Assembly: GCA_002733205.1 (NCBI GenBank)
Contig: NVUW01000004.1
Span: 62,001-126,000 of the forward strand
DNA from: Thalassobium sp.
Lineage (GTDB): Bacteria > Pseudomonadota > Gammaproteobacteria > Pseudomonadales > Oceanobacteraceae
DNA: 64,000 bases
Direction of reading: 5' to 3'
Positions 1 through 7,648 of the stretch are shown here, piece by piece. Both the position numbers and the translations under genes were made by a program. The notes below the pieces were generated by a model, which did not search any database, had not been told where the DNA came from, and saw only the letters and a list, made by a program, of their open reading frames with translations. The number at the start of each line of letters is the position of its first letter. Within the stretch, counting starts at the first letter, position 1.

Positions 1-1
1 C

Positions 2-472
2 AAACACCAGTGTGTCTCCACACCTGGATTCGTTCGTGACGAAGACAGCATTCTGAGTATATTAACCGGCCATTTCGGAGGAGCTACGGCGTTTCCGATT
101 CACAAACTGCGCGACACCTTTGCCCAGCGTGATCTACAGGATCGCGACTGTCATATCCTGCACATATCCGATGACGGTATCACCACCATGTTTGATCAGG
201 ATGAGCAGGGCAACAGCGGTTGGGATATCGCTGCAATGGCTCTGGAAAAGGGCCGTGCCGGCGGCACCATGGCTCTGAACCTGTATCGCGAATGGACAAC
301 ACAGAACGCCACCTACGCAAACGACCTGCGCAAGGCACGGGATCAGCAAGGTTGGGAGGTTTATGCCGTGACAGATCTTGCTCAATTGCTCGAATTTGCC
401 CGTGAATTCTCCCACCGGCACTATGGCCAGCGCTCAGGTACTCTCCCATCAGCCAAATTTAACGCGGAATAA
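2..472 (+). CDS. C-terminal part of a VWA-type protein (5' end outside window)
   Basis: The frame is open from base 2 to the TAA at 470-472, giving 156 residues with the start off the window. A beta-strand ending in HILHISDDG is followed by a long helix and a closing strand GWEVYAVTDLAQLL. This looks like the last third of a von Willebrand A fold, as in CoxE/MoxR-associated proteins. The next gene starts 31 bp after the stop or, with an earlier start, overlaps it, so this is probably the upstream part of the same operon. The fold call is by pattern only. The metal-site motif DxSxS, which would settle it, lies outside the window. Confidence 0.5.
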   Translation, partial: KHQCVSTPGFVRDEDSILSILTGHFGGATAFPIHKLRDTFAQRDLQDRDCHILHISDDGITTMFDQDEQGNSGWDIAAMALEKGRAGGTMALNLYREWTTQNATYANDLRKARDQQGWEVYAVTDLAQLLEFAREFSHRHYGQRSGTLPSAKFNAE

Positions 473-503
473 TCCCGGTGAACTCAATGACAAGGATTTC
501 AGC

Positions 504-1088
504 GTGAATAACATTGGACCAGATCTGCAACACCTGTTGCGGCGGATATCTGCCACACCAGCGGATTTTCTGGATGATCCGAAAATGCATGGCCGTGGCG
601 ACCTAGCAGTTGCCGCGCTGGTGCACGATACACTCCGCCAGACCGGCCATCAGGCCACTGCTGAACAACTGCAACGATTCACTGGCAGTCATGCAGAAAA
701 GGATCACAACCGACTGAGGTTGGTAGCATTGGCCATCTGGGTACTGAACGATGACTGGTTTAAGAGCACATTACATGATGCCGATGCACTGCTGTCCCTG
801 CTCGACCTGGCGATGCAGCAACTGGCCGATGTCAGTACGGCGACTAAATACATTAATGACAGTGAACGCCGTGAAGAATTTGCGCGTTTCCTTCTGGCGC
901 GCCTCGACTACCGCCCTGCGGGCGAAAGTATTACACAAGCGACAGATCGTCTCAGTGCCCTGAGCACGACTGAGCGCAATCGTCTGCTACAGGAAAGCCG
1001 TGAAGCAGAAGCCCGCGCGCGGGCTATCCGTGAAGCTCTCGCAAAGCAGGCGGCCGCAGAATCTGCCGACAAGTGGACACGGGAATGA
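504..1088 (+). CDS. Helical protein of unknown function
   Basis: I do not recognise this 194-residue protein. It is strongly helical, with an LRRISATPADFLDDP segment near the N-terminus and a charged, probably coiled-coil tail rich in Glu, Arg and Ala (about residues 160-190). I chose the GTG at 504 because AAGGA lies 7 bases upstream at 492-496. An in-frame ATG at 423 would overlap the VWA gene by 50 bp and has no comparable ribosome site. The stop TGA overlaps the next ATG (ATGA at 1085-1088), so translation is probably coupled to the PaaK-like enzyme. It sits between a VWA protein and an adenylate-forming enzyme, so a partner role in that operon is likely. Confidence 0.6.
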   Translation: MNNIGPDLQHLLRRISATPADFLDDPKMHGRGDLAVAALVHDTLRQTGHQATAEQLQRFTGSHAEKDHNRLRLVALAIWVLNDDWFKSTLHDADALLSLLDLAMQQLADVSTATKYINDSERREEFARFLLARLDYRPAGESITQATDRLSALSTTERNRLLQESREAEARARAIREALAKQAAAESADKWTRE

Positions 1089-2431
1089 ATCCGTATTTAG
1101 ACCCGGAACGCTATCCTACTCTGAGCGAAGACGGTGCCCGTATGCTCAAATTTCTTCGCGAACATCCACAGGCACCAATCTACCGCAACAGTAGTGGCAA
1201 TAAGCTTACCTCCGAGGATCTGAACCTGCTGGCTGACTATGAGCGAAAACTGAATAACAGCAGAGTCGACTGGAATGACCGTCAACTTCCACATTGGCTG
1301 AATACATTTGTCGATAACGTGTATCGCGACGTCCCATTTTACCGGTCGCAGGGACAAGTGCCCCAATTTAGCGGCATAACTCCAGTGACCCGAGCGGATT
1401 TCAGTCGCGATATTACCGCCTTCGTGCCTGACAGCGTCCCACTCGATCGCATGATCAATTTCCAGACCACAGGCACCAGTGGCAATCCATTATTGTTACC
1501 ATCACATCCCCGTATCGCTGCGACATATCTGTGTTTTCATCGCCGGGCACTGCGCCGGTTTGGCATCGAACTGAGCCACGGCCCTGATAACGTTGGGGTT
1601 GTGCTGGTCGGATATCAGCGTCGTTGCTTCACCTATATTTCGGTCACACCGCAACTGGGCGAATCCGGCCTGGCAAAAATCAACCTGCACACTGACGACT
1701 GGGGAAAGCCCAGTGACCGTGAAGCCTATCTCGATGCGCTGAATGCGGAGATTTACACGGGTGATCCGTTGTCTCTGAGCGCACTGAAAAATCTGCCGCT
1801 AAGCACCCGCCCCAAAGCACTCATATCTGTTGGCATGATGTTATCGGATGGACTGAGAACAGAACTTGAATCCCACTTTAACGCTCCCGTGCTCGACATT
1901 TATTCGTTAAATGAATCAGGGCCTGTAGCGGTTTTCGATCAAGCTCTTGGCGGACACCTGCTATTACAGCCCGAACTCTATGTAGAAATTCTGGATACCG
2001 AAGGTAAGCCCGTCTCCCCGGGTCAACGCGGCGAAATTACACTAACCGGTGGATTTAACTTCTGCCTGCCACTTCTGCGTTATCGTACCGGCGATTTCGC
2101 CTCACTCGCCTATTCACCAGAAGGCCCTTTGCTTAAAGGTCTGAGCGGGCGTAGTCCGGTACGCTTCCGTACGCAAGGCGGTGATTGGGTCAACAATATC
2201 GACATCACTCACGCATTAAAATCACTGCCATTGGCTCAGTTCGGTTTGCATCAGAACGCGGACGGCTCACTCTGCTTATCACTCGCACCGGTGTCTATGC
2301 ATTATGCGCCTGCCTGCCTCAGCGCATTAGCATCTGTTTTCGGCAATCAGCTCATAAACGTAAAGTCCATTGAGAAAGAAGATAAAATCATGCAGTACAC
2401 AAGCAATCTGAAAGGAGGGACACTGCAATGA
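1085..2431 (+). CDS. PaaK-like adenylate-forming enzyme
   Basis: The 448-residue protein belongs to the phenylacetate-CoA ligase branch of adenylate-forming enzymes, which activate a carboxylate with ATP. The phosphate loop reads TTGTSGNPLLLPS (about residue 126), the adenine-side motif SLNESGP is in place of YGxTE, and LRYRTGDF supplies the ribose-binding Asp. The C-terminus ends in a short lysine-bearing segment (EDKIMQYTSNLKGG) and is near family length. ATG 1085 is preferred since it makes an ATGA overlap with the previous stop; a GTG at 1073 is possible. The substrate cannot be read from sequence. The neighbouring PnuC and NadR genes suggest a pyridine carboxylate or another NAD-linked acid, but that is inference. 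Confidence 0.8.
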   Translation: MNPYLDPERYPTLSEDGARMLKFLREHPQAPIYRNSSGNKLTSEDLNLLADYERKLNNSRVDWNDRQLPHWLNTFVDNVYRDVPFYRSQGQVPQFSGITPVTRADFSRDITAFVPDSVPLDRMINFQTTGTSGNPLLLPSHPRIAATYLCFHRRALRRFGIELSHGPDNVGVVLVGYQRRCFTYISVTPQLGESGLAKINLHTDDWGKPSDREAYLDALNAEIYTGDPLSLSALKNLPLSTRPKALISVGMMLSDGLRTELESHFNAPVLDIYSLNESGPVAVFDQALGGHLLLQPELYVEILDTEGKPVSPGQRGEITLTGGFNFCLPLLRYRTGDFASLAYSPEGPLLKGLSGRSPVRFRTQGGDWVNNIDITHALKSLPLAQFGLHQNADGSLCLSLAPVSMHYAPACLSALASVFGNQLINVKSIEKEDKIMQYTSNLKGGTLQ

Positions 2432-3018
2432 GCGCGCTGGAAATCGCCTCTAATCTGATCACTACCATGTCTATTCTGCTGGCTGGGCGCAACAGCGTAC
2501 ACACCTGGTGGACCGGCATTATTGGTTGTGTCTTGTTCGGGTTACTGTTCTTTCAGGCTCAGCTTTATGCCGATGTAACGCTGCAGATATTTTTTGTTGT
2601 CACCAGTGCTTATGGCTGGATGCATTGGCGACGCGGAAATAATGGTCAGGCAAAGCCGATCACCCGTGCAGGTCTGCGCCATGTTGCACTAATTGCACCG
2701 CTCGGTCTGCTTGTCGCCTCGCTATACGCGCTGATGCTCCACCGTTTCACCGACGCCTACGCACCACTTCTGGATTCACTGGTCCTGACATTCAGCGTTA
2801 TTGCGCAATGGTTACTGATGCAGCGCCGCCTCGAAGCATGGTGGTTCTGGCTTCTTGTCAACACCATTGCAGTGCCCCTTTTCGCTAGCCGCGAGCTGTA
2901 TCTCACGTCTTTCCTGTACGCTTGCTATTGGGTGAATGCCATCGTCGCATTCTTCTACTGGCGTTCACAGCTCACAAAAGACATAGACGCAACAGCATCA
3001 GCCAATGTCCCAGCTTAA
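2428..3018 (+). CDS. pnuC: PnuC-type nicotinamide riboside transporter
   Basis: A 196-residue inner-membrane protein with about six or seven hydrophobic helices and tryptophan-rich segments (HTWWTGIIGCVLFGLLFF near residue 25 and LEAWWFWLLVNTIAVPLF near 135), which is the PnuC pattern. PnuC proteins move nicotinamide riboside by facilitated diffusion, trapped by later phosphorylation. The gene overlaps the PaaK-like gene by 4 bp (ATGA) and is preceded by a strong AAAGGAGGG site. The next gene encodes the matching NadR-type kinase/adenylyltransferase and overlaps it by 14 bp, which supports the substrate assignment. Confidence 0.85.
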   Translation: MSALEIASNLITTMSILLAGRNSVHTWWTGIIGCVLFGLLFFQAQLYADVTLQIFFVVTSAYGWMHWRRGNNGQAKPITRAGLRHVALIAPLGLLVASLYALMLHRFTDAYAPLLDSLVLTFSVIAQWLLMQRRLEAWWFWLLVNTIAVPLFASRELYLTSFLYACYWVNAIVAFFYWRSQLTKDIDATASANVPA

Positions 3019-4123
3019 CCAGCAACGCTTTATCAACGGTCTGGTGGTCGGAAAATTCAGTCCTTTGCATTTAGGTCACGAATTTCTGATCACTCAGGCT
3101 CAGGCAGAATGTGAAAATCTTTATCTGATTTCGTACAGTGAACCCGAGCTGCCGGGATGCAATCGCTCCCGTCGCGAATCCTGGCTGCGCCAACGCTTCC
3201 CGAAACTGCCAATATTGGTTCTGGATCAAAGCGAATTAAAACGCGCTGCTACGAACCAGGGCATAGACAACCCGCCGGATATCCCTGACAACGATGCCCC
3301 TGACAACGACCACCGCTACTTCTGTGGCTGGCTATGTCAGCACCTGTTTAATACTCACATAGACGCAGTATTCACCAGTGAAGATTACGGAGATGGATTT
3401 GCAGCCGAACTCACGAAGTACTTTCGCCAAACAGACCCTCAAGCTCCAGAAACGGTACACCGAAGTGTCGATCGCTATCGACAGAAGATTCCCGTATCCG
3501 GAACACAGCTACGCGCTGGCCCGCACAGTTTGAGGCACTTTATGGCACCTGAAGTCTACGCCGATTTTGTAGAACGAATTCTTCTGCTTGGTGGCGAGTC
3601 CACGGGTAAGACGACGTTGGCAGAAGCACTGGCTTCGGAGTTAGAGACACAATGGGCACCAGAATATGGTCGGGAGCGCTGGGATGAGCGCAACGGCAAA
3701 CTTATATTCGAAGATATGCTCCATATCGGACAAACTCAGGTCGCTCGTGAACAGGCTCTCGCACAAAAATCCAATAAATGGCTCGTATGCGATACCAGCC
3801 CACTCACCACAGCTCTCTATTCCCAGGTTTTGTTTGACCACGTAGATCCAGCGTTAGAAGTGCTAGCCACCCGACACTATGACCACGTATTTCTGTGTGC
3901 CGCAGATTTTGACTTTGTTCAGGATGGTACGCGGCAAGATCCGGCGTTCCGCCAACGTCAACAGGAGTGGTACGAGAAAGAGCTTAACCGGCGTGACATT
4001 GCTTACAAGGTTGTGAAAGGTAATGTTTCAGATCGTGTAGAGTATATATCTAACCAATTAGGGTTTAAGGCACCTCTGAATAATTCTGCACAGCTTCGCG
4101 TGAGTGCTGCAGAGTGCTTTTGA
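3005..4123 (+). CDS. nadR: NadR-type NMN adenylyltransferase / ribosylnicotinamide kinase
   Basis: A two-domain enzyme of 372 residues. The N-terminal nucleotidyltransferase shows VGKFSPLHLGHE (HxGH-type motif, about residues 15-26). The C-terminal kinase starts with the P-loop GGESTGKTT (about residue 197). It would phosphorylate nicotinamide riboside and make NAD from NMN, trapping what PnuC imports. No DNA-binding repressor domain precedes the catalytic part, unlike enterobacterial NadR. The last 19 residues, from Lys355 on, are encoded by an inserted MITE. Removing the element and one TTAA restores GGG TTT AAC AAA TAG, so the original protein ended in GFNK. The core domains are intact, so activity is probably retained. 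Confidence 0.85.
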   Translation: MSQLNQQRFINGLVVGKFSPLHLGHEFLITQAQAECENLYLISYSEPELPGCNRSRRESWLRQRFPKLPILVLDQSELKRAATNQGIDNPPDIPDNDAPDNDHRYFCGWLCQHLFNTHIDAVFTSEDYGDGFAAELTKYFRQTDPQAPETVHRSVDRYRQKIPVSGTQLRAGPHSLRHFMAPEVYADFVERILLLGGESTGKTTLAEALASELETQWAPEYGRERWDERNGKLIFEDMLHIGQTQVAREQALAQKSNKWLVCDTSPLTTALYSQVLFDHVDPALEVLATRHYDHVFLCAADFDFVQDGTRQDPAFRQRQQEWYEKELNRRDIAYKVVKGNVSDRVEYISNQLGFKAPLNNSAQLRVSAAECF

Positions 4124-4346
4124 CAAGGCGTCGGTTGCAGTGAATGGCGAGTCCTTTATAAAATCGACAACACCGTCAAAACGCTCTGCAGCCCACGCCC
4201 TTAGGGGCTTGCTGAAAAAAATCCAGCTCGGTGTTGTCACGTTTTGACGTAACCCATGATGCCTTCAATATAGTGCCTTCAACATAGCGTCTTGATCTGA
4301 ACTTTTTCAGTAAGCCGAAGCGGGCACTGAATTATTCAGAGGTGCC
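4069..4346 (+). mobile_element. MITE with 18-bp terminal inverted repeats and TTAA duplication
   Basis: GGCACCTCTGAATAATTC at 4069-4086 is repeated perfectly inverted at 4329-4346. The element is 278 bp, carries no transposase and is flanked by TTAA at 4065-4068 and 4347-4350. Inside lies a second inverted repeat, GGCTTGCTGAAAAA at 4206-4219 against 4303-4316 (13 of 14 match), as if another small element were nested. A 4-bp TTAA duplication fits the YTAR target of IS5-group elements, but I cannot identify the parent IS. The left end supplies the present 3' end of the NadR gene. Confidence 0.8.
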
Positions 4347-4625
4347 TTAACAAATAGCATCGATTTTTACAGAAATTACGATTTCCGAAGTTATATATTC
4401 CAATTACGACCTAAAATAAAGTCGATGAAAGCGCGCAAGATCATACACCAACGCCATCAACTTTTTAGGGGTGAAACTAGTGTAATGGTCAACTGTTTCC
4501 GGCCCCACTCAGGACCAAAGCTGCCAATGTGGCAAGCCTGCAGCACGGTTTATCCGTAAGCCGGGCATCTACGGAAGTTGCTACTAGAATTATCAGTTTT
4601 ACTACCTACCCAACGGACAGCTGGT
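4347..4625. other. Intergenic region, no gene seen
   Basis: AT-rich sequence to about 4440, including the pre-insertion NadR stop (TAG at 4355-4357), then about 180 bp of more balanced composition before the chemoreceptor fragment. I see no convincing open frame, tRNA or terminator. Confidence 0.5.
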
Positions 4626-5051
4626 ATGAGCGTCCAACGAAAACTGATCATTGTTTCTGCCCTTCCGGCCCAGCTGACGCTGTTTGTGATCATCACGAAA
4701 GCGGTCATCGACATGTTTGCCCAACGCGATAACCTGGTCGACAGCCTCAGCTGCCAGATCGTCGCTATGCCAGCGGTACCGGATGAATACGCTTTGCGCA
4801 CGCTCATCAGCCGCGAATTTGAGACATTTTTTTATGAAAAAGCCGAAATCGCGATTCCGGTTCTGGTTTTCGTTGCACTGACCAGCGTTAAACGCATTAC
4901 CGCCGGTCTGAATAATCTGGCTGAAGGTGTTACCCGCATCGCCGATCCCGCTACCCCGCTCTCCTATCGCCTGCAGGCACGGGATATAAACGAACTCAGC
5001 GCGCTGGGAAATGGCCTGAACCATTTTATCGATCGCATTGAAGCCACGTAG
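4626..5051 (+). pseudogene. Chemoreceptor N-terminal fragment
   Basis: A 141-residue frame similar throughout to the first 150 residues of the intact chemoreceptor at 5274: MSVQRKLIIVSALPA against [15 protein letters not shown], then the short periplasmic part, a second membrane helix and a HAMP segment. It ends at TAG 5049-5051 just after HAMP, so the whole cytoplasmic signalling hairpin is missing. The second membrane helix has lost about seven residues (VLVFVALTSVKRI against [20 protein letters not shown]). It therefore cannot signal by itself and looks like a decayed tandem paralogue. Confidence 0.75.
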
Positions 5052-5112
5052 CGGGCGTAGTCGAGCTGGCGAGACAACAGCGAAGGTACGACGCTGGTCC
5101 GAAGGACATCAG

Positions 5113-5133
5113 TCAATCCCGCCATCTCCACCA
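5113..5133 (+). other. tRNA/tmRNA 3'-end-like sequence, candidate attachment site
   Basis: TCAATCCCGCCATCTCCACCA reads as half a T-loop, the T-stem 3' strand, an acceptor 3' strand and CCA. No folded tRNA precedes it: the bases before it do not give the matching T-stem. A strong terminator follows 12 bp later, as after an intact RNA gene. This is the pattern left where an integrase has inserted an island at the 3' end of an RNA gene. The GAGCTGGCGAGA at 5063-5074 faintly recalls the tmRNA 3' domain. Confidence 0.45.
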
Positions 5134-5144
5134 TACAAATAGAG

Positions 5145-5180
5145 AAGCCTCAACCGCAGTTTGGTTGGGGCTTTTTTATT
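5145..5180 (+). terminator. Rho-independent terminator
   Basis: AAGCCTCAACC (5145-5155) pairs with GGTTGGGGCTT (5163-5173) apart from one G-U pair, with a 7-base loop and a T-run after the stem. It probably ended the RNA gene whose 3' end is at 5133. Confidence 0.85.
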
Positions 5181-5273
5181 TCTCAGAGTACGCACAGCAA
5201 CAGGCTAAAAACGCATATCTGACGTCGTTGTCTACACTTAAGGCATCTTCACTCAGAATGGATGCCACCCCTC

Positions 5274-6560
5274 ATGACCGTGCAACGTAAGCTGGTAATT
5301 GCTGCAGCTCTGCCTGCCATACTCACCATCATTCTGGTGATGGGCAAAGCCATTGCCGATATGCAGGTTCAACGCGACTACCTTATCGATCAGGTCAGCC
5401 GTTATCTGGCCAACAAGGATACAGTCCCTTCAGAGCAGGAACTGCAACGTTTTATGGCCAGCCAGTGGCAGGAAATTTTCAGCCAACAAGCCAGCGTCGC
5501 TATTCCCGTTCTGACCGCAGTGTCCATTGTGCTGATTATCTTATCGCTGCTCACCGTGCGCCGGATCACCAATGGTTTTACCCATCTGACTTCATCGGTC
5601 GAGACTCTGTCACGGCCAGAAACCCCGTTAACCTATCGCGTGCCGTTGCAAAATATGAATGAACTGCAACCTCTGGCTGAACGCCTTAACCGATTTATGC
5701 AGCGCGTTGATGATATGGTCGGAGGTATGGCCGACGCATCGGCAGCACTGAACCAAAGTTCATCAGTACTGAATAATAACTCCGCTGAAAATACCCGCCA
5801 TGCGCAAAGTATGTCGCGTATTATGGACGGTGTATCCAGTGCCATGAGCGAATTAATTTCTGCATCAGCCGAAATTACCCGTAATGTTCATCAGGCCCAC
5901 TCTCAGGTATCTGAGGTCAACAGTACCGGCCGCGCACTCAGCAACGATATTAAGGCACTGAATAATCAGTTTGGAGAACTGGGTAATATTATTAACAGCA
6001 GCTCTTCCGATGTCGCCGAGCTGAGCAATCAGGTCGATGGTATCTACGGCATCCTGCAAACAATCCGCGGCATTGCCGAGCAAACCAATCTGCTGGCACT
6101 GAATGCAGCCATTGAAGCGGCACGTGCCGGTGAACAAGGCCGGGGCTTTGCGGTCGTGGCCGACGAGGTACGTAATCTGGCCAGCAAAACCCAGAGCAGC
6201 ACCGGTGAAATTCAGGGTCTGATTGAAAACCTGAAACAAAGTGCCAATCGCTCCATTGATGCCATGACCAACAGCACCGAGGCCAGCGCTTCGATGGCGG
6301 CTTCTTTTGCTAAAGCCAACGATCAGATTCTGGGATTATTCGGCAGCCTGAACACCGTTAACGACCTTAACTCTGAAATTGCTGCCGCCAGTGAAGAGCA
6401 AAGCACCGTTATCAGTGGTATTAACCAACACCTGCAGGAAGCCAAAGAAATTGCGGTCTATACCCGCGAGGCCGCCCAATCTACCGGCAGCAAATCGTCT
6501 GAACTGGCCGGTATTGCCAACAAATTAAAAACCATGATTCAGGGCTTTCGCCTGAGCTGA
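5274..6560 (+). CDS. Methyl-accepting chemotaxis protein
   Basis: A 428-residue inner-membrane chemoreceptor. A first membrane helix (about residues 6-26) is followed by a small periplasmic part of some 50 residues, too short for a full sensor domain. Then come a second helix (about 75-97), HAMP (about 95-148) and a cytoplasmic coiled coil. The hairpin tip [20 protein letters not shown] lies near residues 266-285 and should bind CheA/CheW. ATG 5274 is chosen by alignment with the paralogous fragment at 4626; ATG 5262 is four codons upstream. A stem-loop terminator follows at 6569. The ligand is unknown, and the tiny periplasmic loop suggests membrane or cytoplasmic sensing. Confidence 0.92.
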   Translation: MTVQRKLVIAAALPAILTIILVMGKAIADMQVQRDYLIDQVSRYLANKDTVPSEQELQRFMASQWQEIFSQQASVAIPVLTAVSIVLIILSLLTVRRITNGFTHLTSSVETLSRPETPLTYRVPLQNMNELQPLAERLNRFMQRVDDMVGGMADASAALNQSSSVLNNNSAENTRHAQSMSRIMDGVSSAMSELISASAEITRNVHQAHSQVSEVNSTGRALSNDIKALNNQFGELGNIINSSSSDVAELSNQVDGIYGILQTIRGIAEQTNLLALNAAIEAARAGEQGRGFAVVADEVRNLASKTQSSTGEIQGLIENLKQSANRSIDAMTNSTEASASMAASFAKANDQILGLFGSLNTVNDLNSEIAAASEEQSTVISGINQHLQEAKEIAVYTREAAQSTGSKSSELAGIANKLKTMIQGFRLS

Positions 6561-6568
6561 ATATCAGG

Positions 6569-6613
6569 CCACTGCAATACGCAGGTGATGCGCATTGCAG
6601 TGGTGCTAATTTT
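6569..6613 (+). terminator. Terminator after the chemoreceptor gene
   Basis: CCACTGCAAT (6569-6578) pairs with ATTGCAGTGG (6594-6603), extended inward by ACGCA/TGCG, with TGCTAATTTTT after it. Confidence 0.75.
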
Positions 6614-6872
6614 TCTCGCAATCAGGCTACATAGCGGTACCATCCCTCAGGATCTCCCCCTGGATCACCCACAGGATCACCGGCCTTAACAACCTTTCCG
6701 CTGAACCTGAATATCTATCTTTATTCACCTTCTGCCTGCACCATAAAAACCTTGACCAGAGCTGTATGAAATCCGGACAATTTCGCTCAGGGACAGAATT
6801 ATTTTTATGTAATACCATCATGCATCACTATCAGAACGACAGCATGAACGATAAAACATCAGGAAAGGTATT
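6614..6872. other. Intergenic region upstream of the cyclase
   Basis: Contains three short GGATC-bearing repeats (about 6648-6680) and AT-rich sequence that probably holds the cyclase promoter. AGGAAAGG at 6860-6867 is its ribosome site. No gene is seen. Confidence 0.4.
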
Positions 6873-7472
6873 ATGCGGGTTAATGATCATTCACTGCTTG
6901 CAGAGTTACTGCAGCAGCATCACTTAAATCATAACTGTCCGGATTCAGCGCAGGCAGTGTGGCAAACCTATGGAACAACAGCAGCGGTACTGATTACCGA
7001 TATGAGCCGTTTTTCGGCCATTACCAAGGAAAAGGGCATTGTCTATTACCTGGCATTAATTCAGCGTATGCAGGGCATCGTTGAAGCCGTCACCCAAAAA
7101 TTTAACGGTACCCTGATCAAATACGTGGCCGACGATGCTTTTGTATTATTTGCCGACAGTGCTTCTGCCCTGAATGCATTACGCGAAATACGTGAGCTAT
7201 TACATCAGGATAACCAGCAATTCCCCCATCATCACAATATCGAAATTGCAGCAGGTATCGCCTTTGGTGAATTACTTAATTTTCACGACCGTGAAATCTT
7301 CGGCGATCCGGTTAATGAAGCCAGTAAACTGGGTGAAGATACCGCAGCCGCCTGGGAAATCCTGCTGACGGAATCTGCCTATCTGAATCTGCCGGCCAAG
7401 ATGCGCGAATATGACAAAGTCTGTGACCATAACTTCGGTGATCTGAGTATCCGCACCTATTATCTGAAGTGA
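6873..7472 (+). CDS. Stand-alone class III adenylate/guanylate cyclase domain
   Basis: 199 residues forming a single catalytic domain with no membrane, HAMP or sensor part. The two metal-binding aspartates appear as ITDMSRF (Asp43) and KYVADD (Asp87). Lys83 and Asp145 (FGDPVNEASK) occupy the positions that select adenine, so cAMP is the likelier product. The transition-state Arg usually found four residues after the conserved Asn is Lys152 here (N148-x3-K), so turnover may be reduced. The gene sits alone between terminators, beside a chemoreceptor and phospholipase A. Start ATG 6873 follows AGGAAAGG. Confidence 0.8.
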   Translation: MRVNDHSLLAELLQQHHLNHNCPDSAQAVWQTYGTTAAVLITDMSRFSAITKEKGIVYYLALIQRMQGIVEAVTQKFNGTLIKYVADDAFVLFADSASALNALREIRELLHQDNQQFPHHHNIEIAAGIAFGELLNFHDREIFGDPVNEASKLGEDTAAAWEILLTESAYLNLPAKMREYDKVCDHNFGDLSIRTYYLK

Positions 7473-7648
7473 AGTTCCGGAACAGGGTAAAAGCGGCTCT
7501 GGCGGCTTTGAATCTTTCGGCATAAAGCTGCCTGTTCAGCGGTGCCGGCGAACAGACCCGCCAATGCTCAACAGGCAAAGGCCACTTCTCAAATCCGGCA
7601 AAGCTATTTATGCTTGCAGCAACCATTTACAGGGAAAGGAAAACAACC

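Noticed and set aside
5052-5133. Complete tRNA or tmRNA gene
   Set aside because: Only the 3' end matches; no 5' acceptor strand, D-arm or T-stem partner is present.
5262-5273. ATG 5262 as chemoreceptor start
   Set aside because: The paralogous fragment starts at the position equal to 5274; the upstream four codons have no support, though they cannot be excluded.
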